Source: an uncultured Flavobacteriales bacterium
GTDB lineage: Bacteria > Bacteroidota > Bacteroidia > Flavobacteriales_F > PHOS-HE28
Length of the DNA: 64,000 nt
Direction: 5' to 3'
Assembly: GCA_937872175.1 (NCBI GenBank)
Contig: CALMPI010000024.1
Span: 53,810 to 117,809 of the forward strand
The notes beneath the pieces were generated by a model, which saw only the letters and a program-made list of their open reading frames with translations, made no database searches and was not told where the DNA came from. This document shows positions 7,996-15,492 of this stretch, in pieces (positions within the stretch are counted from its first letter, which is position 1; every line of letters starts with the position of its first letter). The translations under genes were made by a program, and so were the position numbers.

Positions 7996-8123
7996 GGGCG
8001 CCTGATCGGGCTGTCCGCTATAGCTGCCTTGTCCGGTCCAGCGGCTGGGGCGCTCCGGTGGCTTCCGCTGGTCGCCTCCTCGCTGCACCCATCCGCAGGC
8101 CCCGCCAGCGGCAGGCTGCCGCT
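7996..8123 (-). repeat. diverged dispersed repeat, copy B (inverted relative to copy A)
   Basis: Inverted counterpart of 5640-5770, with a 32-nt identical core at 8056-8087 and a 12-nt identical block at 8112-8123. Together the two copies bracket the four helix bundle and dinB genes. The 94-residue minus-strand open frame over this copy is judged non-coding. Confidence 0.75.
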
Positions 8124-8184
8124 CCCATCCCGGGCGCGGCTCCCGTCCGGCCAACACGTTCGCGCTGACAAAATAACCGTCATG

Positions 8185-8214
8185 TTGCGTCCGATAAATT
8201 AGTCATTATGTTTG
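8185..8214 (+). promoter_or_regulatory. Bacteroidota-type promoter, TTG-N19-TATGTTTG
   Basis: A complete consensus promoter: TTG at 8185-8187, a 19-nt spacer, and TATGTTTG at 8207-8214. Transcription would begin about 20 nt before the ORF6N start. GTCCGATAAATTAG and GTCGGATAACTGAT form a loose direct repeat around the element that could be an operator. Confidence 0.7.
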
Positions 8215-8239
8215 CACTGTCGGATAACTGATCACTGGA

Positions 8240-8803
8240 ATGATGGGAACCCTGGCAATGGAGCCGAAGGCGGGATACGGGCCGGATGCCATGGTGGCCG
8301 ATGCGGCCATCACCGGGCGTATCCGGTCGGTGAGGGGAATGAAGGTGCTCTTGGACCGGGATCTCGCTGAACTCTATGGGGTTGAGGTCAGGGTCCTCAA
8401 GCAGGCGGTGCGGCGGAACCTTGAACGGTTCCCCGAGGACTTCATGTTCCAACTGACACGGCCAGAGGCGGAGGCTTCAAGGTCACAGATCGTGACCATG
8501 AAGCGCGGACAGAACTTCAAGTACCTGCCTTTTGCCTTCACTGAGCATGGCATCCTCATGTTGGCCAATGTGCTCCGCAGCGAGCGGGCCATCGCAGTGA
8601 GCATCCTCATCATCCGGGTGTTCGCCCGCATGCGCGAGGCGCTGATCCAGCAGCAGGATGTTCTTGCCCAACTGGAGGAGTTGCGTCAACGGGCCGACGG
8701 CCATGATGTGGACATCGCGGGCATCCTGCGTGTCCTGCGGCAGCTCTCGGAGCGCCCTTCACCCCCTCGGCAACGCATCGGCTACAAGCCCACCGACAAC
8801 TGA
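8240..8803 (+). CDS. ORF6N domain protein
   Basis: A 187-residue protein whose first ~110 residues match the ORF6N (KilA-N-related, phage-derived DNA-binding) domain: IRSVRGMKVLLDRDLAELYGVE, LKQAVRRNLERFPEDFMFQLT, and the highly conserved LPFAFTEHGILMLANVL. A helical C-terminal part (about 125-170) looks like a short coiled coil. Such proteins are widespread chromosomal orphans in Bacteroidota, thought to act as regulators in or derived from prophages. Starts at 8240, 8243 and 8258 are all possible. A strong promoter lies upstream and the HTH/S24 gene follows after 20 nt, so the two are probably co-transcribed. Confidence 0.88.
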   Translation: MMGTLAMEPKAGYGPDAMVADAAITGRIRSVRGMKVLLDRDLAELYGVEVRVLKQAVRRNLERFPEDFMFQLTRPEAEASRSQIVTMKRGQNFKYLPFAFTEHGILMLANVLRSERAIAVSILIIRVFARMREALIQQQDVLAQLEELRQRADGHDVDIAGILRVLRQLSERPSPPRQRIGYKPTDN

Positions 8804-8823
8804 ACGAACAAACGCTATCACCC

Positions 8824-9651
8824 ATGGCAAGCCCTGTTTTCGGAGCCAACCTGAAGCTCCTCCGCCAACGCCGCGGCCGCTCCCAGGAGGAGACGGCGAT
8901 CGCGCTCGATGTGAAACGCTCCAGCTACAGCGGGTACGAGAACGGCAGCGCCGAGCCGTCGTTCGACCTGCTGGTGCGCATGAGCGAGTACTTCAAGGTG
9001 AGCATCGACAAGCTGCTCAAGGATGAGCTCACGGCCCTCAGCGAAAGCCAGCTCGGCATCCTGGAGCGCGGGGGCGACATCGACCTCAGCGGCCGGCGCC
9101 TGCGCGTGCTGGCCACCACGGTGGACCGCGAGGACCGCGAGAACGTGGAGCTGGTGCCCGAGAAGGCCAAGGCCGGCTACGCGCTGGGCTACGCCGATCC
9201 GGAGTACATCAGCATCCTGCCCACCTTCCAGATGCCCTTCCTGGCCAAGGACCGCAAGTACCGCACCTTCCAGATCAGCGGCGACAGCATGCCGCCGGTG
9301 GGTGATGGTTCGTGGGTCACCGGCGAGTACGTGCAGAACTGGCAGACCATCCGCGATGGGCAGCCCTACATCGTGGTCACCAAGGACGACGGCATCGTAT
9401 TCAAGGTGGTGTACAACCAGTTGAAGGACAAGGGCACCCTGCTGCTGTGCAGCACCAATCCGCTCTACGCGCCCTTCGAGGTGCCGGTGACCAATGTGCT
9501 GGAGGTGTGGAAGTTCGTGCACTTCATCAGCGCCGAGCTGCCCGAGCCCAACATGAGCCGCGATGACCTCGCCCGCAGTGTGGTGGAGCTCCGTAAGGAG
9601 GTGGGCCAGCTGCGCCTGGCCATGGAGCAGCAGGGCCGGCTGGCGTTCTGA
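8824..9651 (+). CDS. XRE-type HTH regulator with S24 (LexA/UmuD-like) peptidase domain
   Basis: A 275-residue protein. Residues ~5-65 form a Cro/C1-type helix-turn-helix (LKLLRQRRGRSQEETAIALDVKRSSYSGYENG). Residues ~115-240 form an S24 domain with the nucleophile in SGDSMPPV (Ser155) and the general-base lysine in IVFKVV (Lys194). An Ala-Gly pair at 117-118 is a candidate self-cleavage site. The C-terminal ~30 residues look helical. By family analogy it represses DNA-damage genes and inactivates itself on RecA activation; the dinB gene 1 kb away is the obvious candidate target. Confidence 0.88.
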   Translation: MASPVFGANLKLLRQRRGRSQEETAIALDVKRSSYSGYENGSAEPSFDLLVRMSEYFKVSIDKLLKDELTALSESQLGILERGGDIDLSGRRLRVLATTVDREDRENVELVPEKAKAGYALGYADPEYISILPTFQMPFLAKDRKYRTFQISGDSMPPVGDGSWVTGEYVQNWQTIRDGQPYIVVTKDDGIVFKVVYNQLKDKGTLLLCSTNPLYAPFEVPVTNVLEVWKFVHFISAELPEPNMSRDDLARSVVELRKEVGQLRLAMEQQGRLAF

Positions 9652-9697
9652 TCCGTCGGCCGTTCAAGCGGTCCCCGGGCACTTCCGGCCGTGGTGC

Positions 9698-9705
9698 TAC
9701 CTTGC
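9698..9705 (+). promoter_or_regulatory. promoter -7 element TACCTTGC
   Basis: TAnnTTTG-like element ending 3 nt before the ATG at 9709. The spacing implies an essentially leaderless mRNA and supports 9709 over the upstream alternative start at 9691. Confidence 0.45.
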
Positions 9706-9708
9706 GCC

Positions 9709-10383
9709 ATGCCCCGTTCCCTGCGCGACCTGCTGTCGGCCCTGACGGCCGTTCTCCTGCTCACCGGCTGCCTCACCATCGAGGAGAATTACACCTTCAA
9801 GAAGGACGGAAGCGGCACCATGGAGTACGTGGTGGACATGAGCGCCCTGGGCGAGATGCTCAAGAGCCTTGAGTCCATGAGCGAGGGCAAGGACGGCGAC
9901 GAAGGGCCGGGCGACCTGGACATGAAGGACCAGGCGGCCAAGCTCAAGTCCCTGCCCGGTATCAGCAAGGTGAAGGTGAAGAACAAGGAAAAGTATGTGC
10001 AGCGCCTCACCTTCCGCTTCAAGGACCTCACCGCACTGAACGGGGCGCTGAACGTGCTGATGCCGGACAGTACCGGGGCCTCGCATGATTTCTTCCATTG
10101 GGACGGCAGCACCCTGGTGCGCACCAACAACCGGCACGCCCTGGAGATGGGCGACGACATGGGGGCCGACGCCTCCGGTGACAGCACCGACCCCACGGCC
10201 TTCCTGCAGAGCATGCACTACAAGTACAGCTTCACCTTCGCCGAGGCCATCCGTGACCGTCAGGTGGCCGAGGGCGTCAGCCAGGAGAGCCCGGAGCCCC
10301 GGCAGTTGAAGCTGGATACCGACTGGAGCGTGATCATGAAGGACCCCTCGGCCCTCGACCTCCGCATCACCCTGGACAAGTGA
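9709..10383 (+). CDS. putative lipoprotein, function unknown
   Basis: A 224-residue exported protein. The N-terminus is a lipoprotein signal: basic MPRSLR, a hydrophobic stretch, then a lipobox LLTGC with lipidated Cys about residue 21. The mature part begins ENYTFKKDGSGTMEYVVDMS and is rich in β-strand and lysine/aspartate, resembling the many Bacteroidota lipoproteins whose mature part opens with E-x-Y-x-F-x-x-D-G-S-G; no catalytic motif is seen. The start at 9709 is supported by the promoter element and the signal peptide. The stop overlaps the next gene by 4 nt (GTGA), so the two are coupled. Confidence 0.85.
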   Translation: MPRSLRDLLSALTAVLLLTGCLTIEENYTFKKDGSGTMEYVVDMSALGEMLKSLESMSEGKDGDEGPGDLDMKDQAAKLKSLPGISKVKVKNKEKYVQRLTFRFKDLTALNGALNVLMPDSTGASHDFFHWDGSTLVRTNNRHALEMGDDMGADASGDSTDPTAFLQSMHYKYSFTFAEAIRDRQVAEGVSQESPEPRQLKLDTDWSVIMKDPSALDLRITLDK

Positions 10384-10850
10384 ATCCCTTGCAGGAACAC
10401 CTGCTGGAGCGCGCCATCCGGCTGGCGGCCAAGGTCCACAAGGGCCAGGTGGACCGCTTCGAGAAGCCGTACATCCTGCACGTGATGCGCGTGATGATGC
10501 GCGGCCACGACCTGGAGGAGCAGGTGCTCGGCGCCTTGCACGATGTGCTGGAGCGCAGCAGCCTCACCGTCAGCGAGCTCCTGGAAAAGGGCTTCCCGGA
10601 GCGCATCCTCAAGGCGCTGGTGCACATCAGCCGGCGCGCTGACGAGGACTATGAGGCCTACATCGAACGGGTGATGCAGGACCCCCTGGCCATCCGGGTG
10701 AAGCTGCACGACCTGGCCGACAAGATGGACCTCCTGCATGTGAACACCCTGAGCCACGCCGACCTCAAGCGCTACAACAAGCAGCTGGCCGCGTACCACC
10801 GGTTGAAGAAACTGGTGGAGCAGGCCCGCGCCAACATGATCATCCACTAG
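10380..10850 (+). CDS. HD-domain phosphohydrolase, small alarmone hydrolase-like
   Basis: A 156-residue protein starting at GTG 10380, overlapping the preceding stop by 4 nt. It resembles the hydrolase half of RelA/SpoT proteins: an early AAKVHKGQVDRFEKPYILH block, the metal-binding HD pair at His54-Asp55 (GALHDVLERS), and VRVKLHDLADKMD-like helices around residues 100-115 corresponding to the KLADRLHN region. Family members hydrolyse (p)ppGpp or related nucleotides. The motif after HD is degenerate (LERS instead of VEDT), so activity is uncertain. No synthetase domain is present. Confidence 0.75.
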   Translation: MNPLQEHLLERAIRLAAKVHKGQVDRFEKPYILHVMRVMMRGHDLEEQVLGALHDVLERSSLTVSELLEKGFPERILKALVHISRRADEDYEAYIERVMQDPLAIRVKLHDLADKMDLLHVNTLSHADLKRYNKQLAAYHRLKKLVEQARANMIIH

Positions 10851-10889
10851 CCGGATCAACGGCCCGTCGTTCCACGCATCGCCATCCCC

Positions 10890-12938
10890 ATGAAGACCGC
10901 CCACGCTCTCCCGCTCGCTCTGCTGCCTCTCCTCACCGCTTTCCAGGTCGGTGGTCCGGTGCTGCGCACCCGCACCGCAGCGTCCATCACCGTCCCGCCG
11001 GACAGCTTCATCTGGCAGACCGACCAGTTCGCGGATGTACGCATCCTCCGCTATCAGGTGCCCGGTTGGGGGCAGCTCAGCCTGCGGCAGAAGCAGCTGG
11101 CCTATTGCCTCAACATGGCGGGGCTGGCCGGTCGCGACATCCTGTGGGACCAGAACCACCGGCACAACCTGCAGGTGCGCCGGGCGCTGGAACGCATCCT
11201 GCGCGACCACAAGGGTGCCCGTACCGGAGCCGAATGGGACCACTTCGTCACCTACGCAAAACAGGTCTTCTTCAGCAACGGTATCCACCACCACTACGGC
11301 AACGACAAGCACGAGCCCGCGTTCAGCCGCTCGTACTTCGAGGATCTGCTCAAAGGCTGCGGCGCGGCTCTGCCGGAGGAGGTGCTCAACACCATGTTCG
11401 ATCCGGCGGTGGCCGCCAAGAAGGTGAGCCTCGAGGCCGGCAAGGACCTGGTGCAGGCGAGCGCGGTGAACTTCTACGGCCCGGGCGTCACACAGGCCGA
11501 GGTGGAGGCCTTCTACGCTGAGCGCGAGAAGCAGGACGACCCCGAGAAGCCCCTGGCCCATGGCCTCAACAGCCGCATCGTACGCGGAGCCGACGGCCAG
11601 CTTCAGGAGCAGGTGTACAAGGTGGGCGGCCTCTATGGAAAGGCGTTGGAGGAGAGCGTCAGGTGGTTGGAGAAGGCCGCGGCGGTCGCGGAGAACCCCC
11701 AGCAGCGCAAGGCGATCGACCTGCTCATCCAATACTATCGCACGGGCGACCTCCGCACGTGGGACGAGTTCAACATCGCCTGGGTGAAGGACACCACCAA
11801 CAGCGTCGACTTCATCCTCGGCTTCGTGGAGGTGTACAACGATCCCTTGGGCAAGCGCGGCAGCTACGAGAGCATCGTGGAGGTCAACGATCCGGAGGCC
11901 ACGCGCAACATGCTGGCCATCCAGCGCAACGCGCAATGGTTCGAGGACCACAGCCCGCTGCTTCCCGAGCACAAGAAGAAGAACGTGGTGGGCATCACCT
12001 ATCGCTTCATCAATACGGCCGGCGAATCCGGCGATGCGGCACCCAGCACACCGATCGGCGTCAACCTGCCCAACGCGAACTGGATCCGGGCCGCCCATGG
12101 CAGCAAGAGCGTGAGCCTTGGCAACATCAGCGAGGCCTACGAGAAGAGCGCGGGCAGCAGCACGTTGGAGGTCTTCTGTCACGATCCCGAGGAGATCGAA
12201 CGGGCCAAGGCACATGGGGCGCTGGCGGGAAAGCTGCACACCGCCCTGCACGAGGTGGTGGGTCATGCCAGCGGCCAGTTGGAGCCGGGGGTGGGCGAGA
12301 CCGACCAGACCCTCAAGAGCTACGCCAGCACCCTGGAGGAGGGCCGCGCGGACCTCGTGGCCCTCTATTTCATCATGGACCCGAAACTGGTGGAACTGGG
12401 AGTGATGCCGAGCCTCGAGGTGGGCAAGGCCGAGTACGATGGCTACCTCCGCAACGGTCTGCTGGTGCAGCTGCGGCGGATCAAACCGGGCAAGGACATC
12501 GAGGAGGCCCACATGCGCAACCGGATGTGGGTGAGCGCCTGGGTGGTGGAGAAGGGGATGAAGGACGGGGTGGTGGCCAAGGTGGTCCGGGATGGCGCCA
12601 CCTATTATGACATCCGTGACTACGACAAGCTCCGCGGGCTGTTCGGGGAGCTGCTTCGCGAGGTGCAGCGCATCAAGAGCCAGGGGGACCATGCCGCCGG
12701 CAAGGCGCTTGTGGAGACGTACGGGGTGAAGGTCGACCCGGCGCTGCACGCCGAGGTGCTCAAGCGTGCCGAGCGGATCCGCACCGCGCCCTATGCCGGG
12801 TTCATCCAGCCGCAAATGGTGCCGGTGATCGACGCCACGGGGGCCATCACGGATGTGAAGCTGGAGTTCCCGGATGACTTCCTGAAGCAGATGCTTCACT
12901 ACGGGGAGAAGCACAGTTTCCTGCCCGATGTGAACTGA
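10890..12938 (+). CDS. M49 family dipeptidyl-peptidase III-like metallopeptidase
   Basis: A 682-residue zinc peptidase. The M49 signature HEVVGH starts at His454 and is followed by the second zinc-ligand motif EEGRAD (Glu483-Glu484), the spacing expected of M49. Length agrees with bacterial DPP III (about 670-720). The N-terminus (MKTAHALPLALLPLLTAF) looks like a signal peptide, so the enzyme is probably exported to the periplasm or surface. It removes dipeptides from oligopeptide N-termini. It starts 39 nt after the HD gene and is closed downstream by the hairpin at 13085. Confidence 0.92.
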   Translation: MKTAHALPLALLPLLTAFQVGGPVLRTRTAASITVPPDSFIWQTDQFADVRILRYQVPGWGQLSLRQKQLAYCLNMAGLAGRDILWDQNHRHNLQVRRALERILRDHKGARTGAEWDHFVTYAKQVFFSNGIHHHYGNDKHEPAFSRSYFEDLLKGCGAALPEEVLNTMFDPAVAAKKVSLEAGKDLVQASAVNFYGPGVTQAEVEAFYAEREKQDDPEKPLAHGLNSRIVRGADGQLQEQVYKVGGLYGKALEESVRWLEKAAAVAENPQQRKAIDLLIQYYRTGDLRTWDEFNIAWVKDTTNSVDFILGFVEVYNDPLGKRGSYESIVEVNDPEATRNMLAIQRNAQWFEDHSPLLPEHKKKNVVGITYRFINTAGESGDAAPSTPIGVNLPNANWIRAAHGSKSVSLGNISEAYEKSAGSSTLEVFCHDPEEIERAKAHGALAGKLHTALHEVVGHASGQLEPGVGETDQTLKSYASTLEEGRADLVALYFIMDPKLVELGVMPSLEVGKAEYDGYLRNGLLVQLRRIKPGKDIEEAHMRNRMWVSAWVVEKGMKDGVVAKVVRDGATYYDIRDYDKLRGLFGELLREVQRIKSQGDHAAGKALVETYGVKVDPALHAEVLKRAERIRTAPYAGFIQPQMVPVIDATGAITDVKLEFPDDFLKQMLHYGEKHSFLPDVN

Positions 12939-13084
12939 CCGATCGCCGTCTTTGTCGATGAGATGCCCTGATCGGTCGGTCGCATGATGAGGGTTGTCGG
13001 AAATCTCGCGTGCGCCCGAAACTCCCCGGGCAGGGCGGGCGTAACAAGGCCTGTCCAAGTAGTTCAACGGTCAATCTGAAGAGT

Positions 13085-13128
13085 CACGAACCCCCTGCCA
13101 AGGGCTCAGCCCGGTGGGGGGTTTCGTG
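13085..13128. terminator. bidirectional hairpin terminator between convergent genes
   Basis: The arms CACGAACCCCC and GGGGGGTTTCGTG pair around an inner GGGC/GCCC helix. It lies between the convergent M49 and YkuK-like genes. The rest of 12939-13084 holds nothing recognisable. Confidence 0.65.
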
Positions 13129-13131
13129 CGT

Positions 13132-13596
13132 TCAGCCGGCCCGGTTGCAGAGCAGGTTGGCGGCCCAGGTGGCCATCAGCAGATCGGGCTTGGTCCGCGG
13201 CTCATAGCCGTGCGCCTTCACGAAGCCCACGGCGGCGCTGTGCAGGCGGTGGCTGCCTGCCGCGGGATCGGGGTTCAGGTCCAGGTCGATGCCGTGGATG
13301 GGCAGGTGACCCTCAAGGTTCAGCCAGCGCGCCACATCCAGGCTGCGTTCCACCTCACCCCACAGCCGGGTCCACCTATCGGTGATCTTGCGCGCCCTTT
13401 CGCGGCGGTAGATCACATGGGCCCCGTTGCCGTGGTAGCGCAGAACCACCGTGGTGGTGTAGATCGTCCGGTCCCCCAGGTTCTGGCTGTCGCTGCCGAT
13501 CCGCAACAGGGCGTCCGGCGCACAGGAAAGCAGTCCTGCGAGGTGAGCGATGGGGTCCACCATCCCGCCATCCGACATTCGCCTGAACCCGTTCAT
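13132..13596 (-). CDS. ribonuclease H-like YkuK family protein (DUF458)
   Basis: A 154-residue protein. An RNase H-like acidic core is visible: IGSDSQNLGDRTIYTTTVVL in the first strand region, a central helix WTRLWGEVERSLDVARWL, the second acidic strand IHGIDLDLNPDP, and a C-terminal helix KPDLLMATWAANLLC. This matches the YkuK/DUF458 family, whose role is not established. The ATG at 13594-13596 gives the usual family length; the long open frame further upstream runs antisense through the tRNA gene and is rejected. A TACCTTCG element lies at 13612-13619. Confidence 0.85.
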   Translation of the reverse strand: MNGFRRMSDGGMVDPIAHLAGLLSCAPDALLRIGSDSQNLGDRTIYTTTVVLRYHGNGAHVIYRRERARKITDRWTRLWGEVERSLDVARWLNLEGHLPIHGIDLDLNPDPAAGSHRLHSAAVGFVKAHGYEPRTKPDLLMATWAANLLCNRAG

Positions 13597-13611
13597 GCGT
13601 GCGTTGTGTCC

Positions 13612-13619
13612 CGAAGGTA
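13612..13619 (-). promoter_or_regulatory. promoter -7-like element TACCTTCG
   Basis: Minus-strand TAnnTTTG-like element 15 nt before the YkuK-like start; it supports the start at 13596. Confidence 0.4.
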
Positions 13620-13668
13620 CCACCGGCGAACACCCACGGCTGAGGTCCATCGGTTCGATCGGGACCGC

Positions 13669-13676
13669 TATATTTG
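13669..13676 (+). promoter_or_regulatory. tRNA promoter element TATATTTG
   Basis: A perfect TAnnTTTG match 29 nt before the tRNA-Leu gene, the expected distance for a short tRNA leader. Confidence 0.65.
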
Positions 13677-13705
13677 CACCCCCTGTTCGAGGAAAGGCCA
13701 CACCC

Positions 13706-13792
13706 ACCGGAGTGGCGGAATTGGTAGACGCGCACGTTTCAGGGGCGTGTGACCGTAAGGTTGTAAGGGTTCGAGTCCCTTCTCCGGTACCA
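13706..13792 (+). tRNA. tRNA-Leu (anticodon CAG)
   Basis: An 87-nt gene including an encoded CCA end. The acceptor stem is ACCGGAG/CTCCGGT with discriminator A. The D-region is GTGGCGGAATTGGTAGACGC, typical of tRNA-Leu. The anticodon stem CACGT/GCGTG encloses TTCAGGG, giving anticodon CAG. A class II variable arm (ACCGTAAGGT) and the T-arm GGGTTCGAGTCCC follow. It reads CUG, a dominant leucine codon in these GC-rich genes. Confidence 0.97.
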
Positions 13793-13794
13793 CT

Positions 13795-13821
13795 GATCGG
13801 CCCGCCAATGGCGGGCCGATC
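13795..13821 (+). terminator. tRNA-Leu terminator
   Basis: A perfect 12-bp stem, GATCGGCCCGCC with GGCGGGCCGATC, around a 3-nt loop and followed by TTGTT; it starts 3 nt after the tRNA CCA. Confidence 0.85.
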
Positions 13822-13850
13822 TTGTTCCGGGGCCTCCCTCGCCGGGCGGT

Positions 13851-13858
13851 TACCTTTG
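13851..13858 (+). promoter_or_regulatory. promoter -7 element TACCTTTG
   Basis: Perfect TAnnTTTG match 6 nt before the ATG at 13865, implying a leaderless or near-leaderless transcript. Confidence 0.6.
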
Positions 13859-13864
13859 GCCATC

Positions 13865-14467
13865 ATGAACCGCGTGAAGCGATTCCGCACCAAGCGGCTG
13901 TGGTACAACACCAAGGCGTGGGCGTACGTGAGCGTGGCGGTCGTCCTGGGTTCCTTGGTGCTGGCGGCCGTGCTGCGCTTTCTGCCCATCGCCTTCATGG
14001 GCGCGTCCTTGGTGGTGCTGGGTTTCATGGTGGCCATTCACCGCGACCGGCGCAGCTCCGGGGCCTATCTGGTGGACAGCACCGAGCTTGTGCTCACCGC
14101 CGGCGCTCAGACACGCCGGGTAGGGCGCACCGAGTTCGTGGATGCCAGCCTGGTGGACCGCGCGGCCGCGCGCGACTACATCCGGCAGATCTCCGGGGCC
14201 ATGGTGGACAGAGATCGGGCGCGCGAACTCGAACGTGATTTCGTGCGGTTCTGCAGCGTGGACATCGGCCTCAATTCACTCACCTTCGGGCTGGGTCGGC
14301 GCCTGATCGACCGATTGCCGAACTCCAAGGATGACCTGGTGCTGCTCCGGCTCACCGGTCAACGTCAGCTGCTGCTTTCTCCGGTCTACAATCAGGACCT
14401 GGTGGACACCTTGAGCCGCTGGGCCCACCACCTCGAGGCGGACACGGGCACTGCGCGTCGCGTCTAG
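13865..14467 (+). CDS. hypothetical membrane protein with two N-terminal TM segments
   Basis: A 200-residue protein not recognised. After a basic start (MNRVKRFRTKRLWYNTK) there are two adjacent membrane helices (about 20-40 and 43-60), then a cytoplasmic domain of about 140 residues rich in Arg/Asp with alternating strands (AYLVDSTELVLTAG, DDLVLLRLTGQRQLLLSPV). This two-TM plus soluble-domain plan resembles bacterial PH-like membrane proteins, but no signature is decisive. The start at 13865 is chosen from the promoter element; the open frame upstream covers the tRNA. Confidence 0.75.
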   Translation: MNRVKRFRTKRLWYNTKAWAYVSVAVVLGSLVLAAVLRFLPIAFMGASLVVLGFMVAIHRDRRSSGAYLVDSTELVLTAGAQTRRVGRTEFVDASLVDRAAARDYIRQISGAMVDRDRARELERDFVRFCSVDIGLNSLTFGLGRRLIDRLPNSKDDLVLLRLTGQRQLLLSPVYNQDLVDTLSRWAHHLEADTGTARRV

Positions 14468-14474
14468 CAGCTGC

Positions 14475-15365
14475 TCAGGACGTGCGGATGCGCTGGCCGA
14501 TGCGCAGGATGGAACGCGTGGAGAGGCGGTTCAACTTGCACAGCCGTGCCACCGTGGTGCCATGGCGACGTGCGATGGAGGACAGGGTGTCGCCACGCTT
14601 CACCCGGTAGTAAGCCGAGGAAGCGGCCGCAGGACGCTCGAACAGCGAGGCATCCAGGCGGAGCGTGCTGGCGGTGAGCTCGCCTTCGCTGAGGTTGAAG
14701 AGCCGCGCCGGGTCGATGGCTCGTCCGAGGTAGCGCACTTCGAAGTGGAGGTGGCTACCCGTGCTCCGCCCGGTATTGCCGCCCAGGCCGATGCGTTCAC
14801 CGGCCTCCACCAACTGCCCCACGTCCACGCTGATGCGGCTGAGGTGCGCGTACAGCGTCTCAAGCCCGTTGGCGTGGCGGATCACCACCACATTGCCGAA
14901 GGAGCGGTGGTACTGGGCGATGCGCACCATGCCCGCGAAACCGGCCACCACCGGGTCGCCGGTCTCCAGCTTCAGGTCGACCCCGTAGTGCATGCGCCCG
15001 TGACGCGGGCCGAAGGGCGAGGTGATCCGACCGCAGACCGGCATCTCATGATCGCAGGCGGCATGGCTCAGCCACAATGTGGTCGGGGCCACGGGCAGCG
15101 TCTGGTCATGATGCCCGAATATGCTCTCGGTGTTCCAATCGCAATACAGGTCGTACCCGGGGATCAGCCACAAGCTGTCCTTCAAGGTCAGTGCACCACC
15201 CGAGAAGCTCGGAAGCGCCAGCTCATCATACCCGGGCTCCGTGATCGCCTCCTCATAGGCTTCGACCTCTTCGGCCCCTCCGATGGCGGCACTGTCCACC
15301 TGGGCGAACAACGGACCGCCCAGCAAGCTCGCTACCAGGGCGATGATGGACGCATTTCGGAGCAT
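14475..15365 (-). CDS. M23 peptidase with C-terminal LysM domain
   Basis: A 296-residue exported peptidoglycan endopeptidase. The signal peptide is MLRNASIIALVASLLGG…AQ. The M23 (lysostaphin-type) domain spans about 115-240 with zinc ligands in GRMHYGVDLKL (HxxxD) and GSHLHFEVRY (HxH), all present, so it is predicted active. One LysM module (YRVKRGDTLSSIARRHGTTVARLCKLN) follows at the C-terminus and would bind glycan. The ATG at 15363-15365 is preferred over 15401 because it begins the signal peptide and has TAGCTTTG just upstream. It converges on the small membrane protein gene, 7 nt apart. Confidence 0.92.
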   Translation of the reverse strand: MLRNASIIALVASLLGGPLFAQVDSAAIGGAEEVEAYEEAITEPGYDELALPSFSGGALTLKDSLWLIPGYDLYCDWNTESIFGHHDQTLPVAPTTLWLSHAACDHEMPVCGRITSPFGPRHGRMHYGVDLKLETGDPVVAGFAGMVRIAQYHRSFGNVVVIRHANGLETLYAHLSRISVDVGQLVEAGERIGLGGNTGRSTGSHLHFEVRYLGRAIDPARLFNLSEGELTASTLRLDASLFERPAAASSAYYRVKRGDTLSSIARRHGTTVARLCKLNRLSTRSILRIGQRIRTS

Positions 15366-15371
15366 GGCGCG

Positions 15372-15379
15372 CAAAGCTA
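15372..15379 (-). promoter_or_regulatory. promoter -7 element TAGCTTTG
   Basis: Perfect TAnnTTTG on the minus strand, 6 nt upstream of the M23 peptidase ATG. Confidence 0.55.
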
Positions 15380-15492
15380 TCCGCGAGGTCGGACCATGCA
15401 AATCCGTGGTCGTTAAATAGTTTCAACAGGCGCTCGGGGTTGCCCCGGGCCATCCGGAACCACCCTGCGCTCAGCCCCGCAGCGAAGTGCGA

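Noticed and set aside
5640..8123. Insertion sequence or transposon ended by the inverted repeats
   Set aside because: No transposase is encoded between or next to the copies, and no target-site duplication was found.
7899..8183. 94-residue minus-strand open frame between dinB and the ORF6N gene
   Set aside because: It lies across inverted repeats and repeat copy B and has no protein-like features.
8240..9651. Prophage
   Set aside because: ORF6N and S24 genes occur without integrase, capsid, terminase or lysis genes.
10260..13067. 935-residue minus-strand open frame opposite the M49 peptidase and HD genes
   Set aside because: Antisense shadow of three well-supported genes; no recognisable motif.
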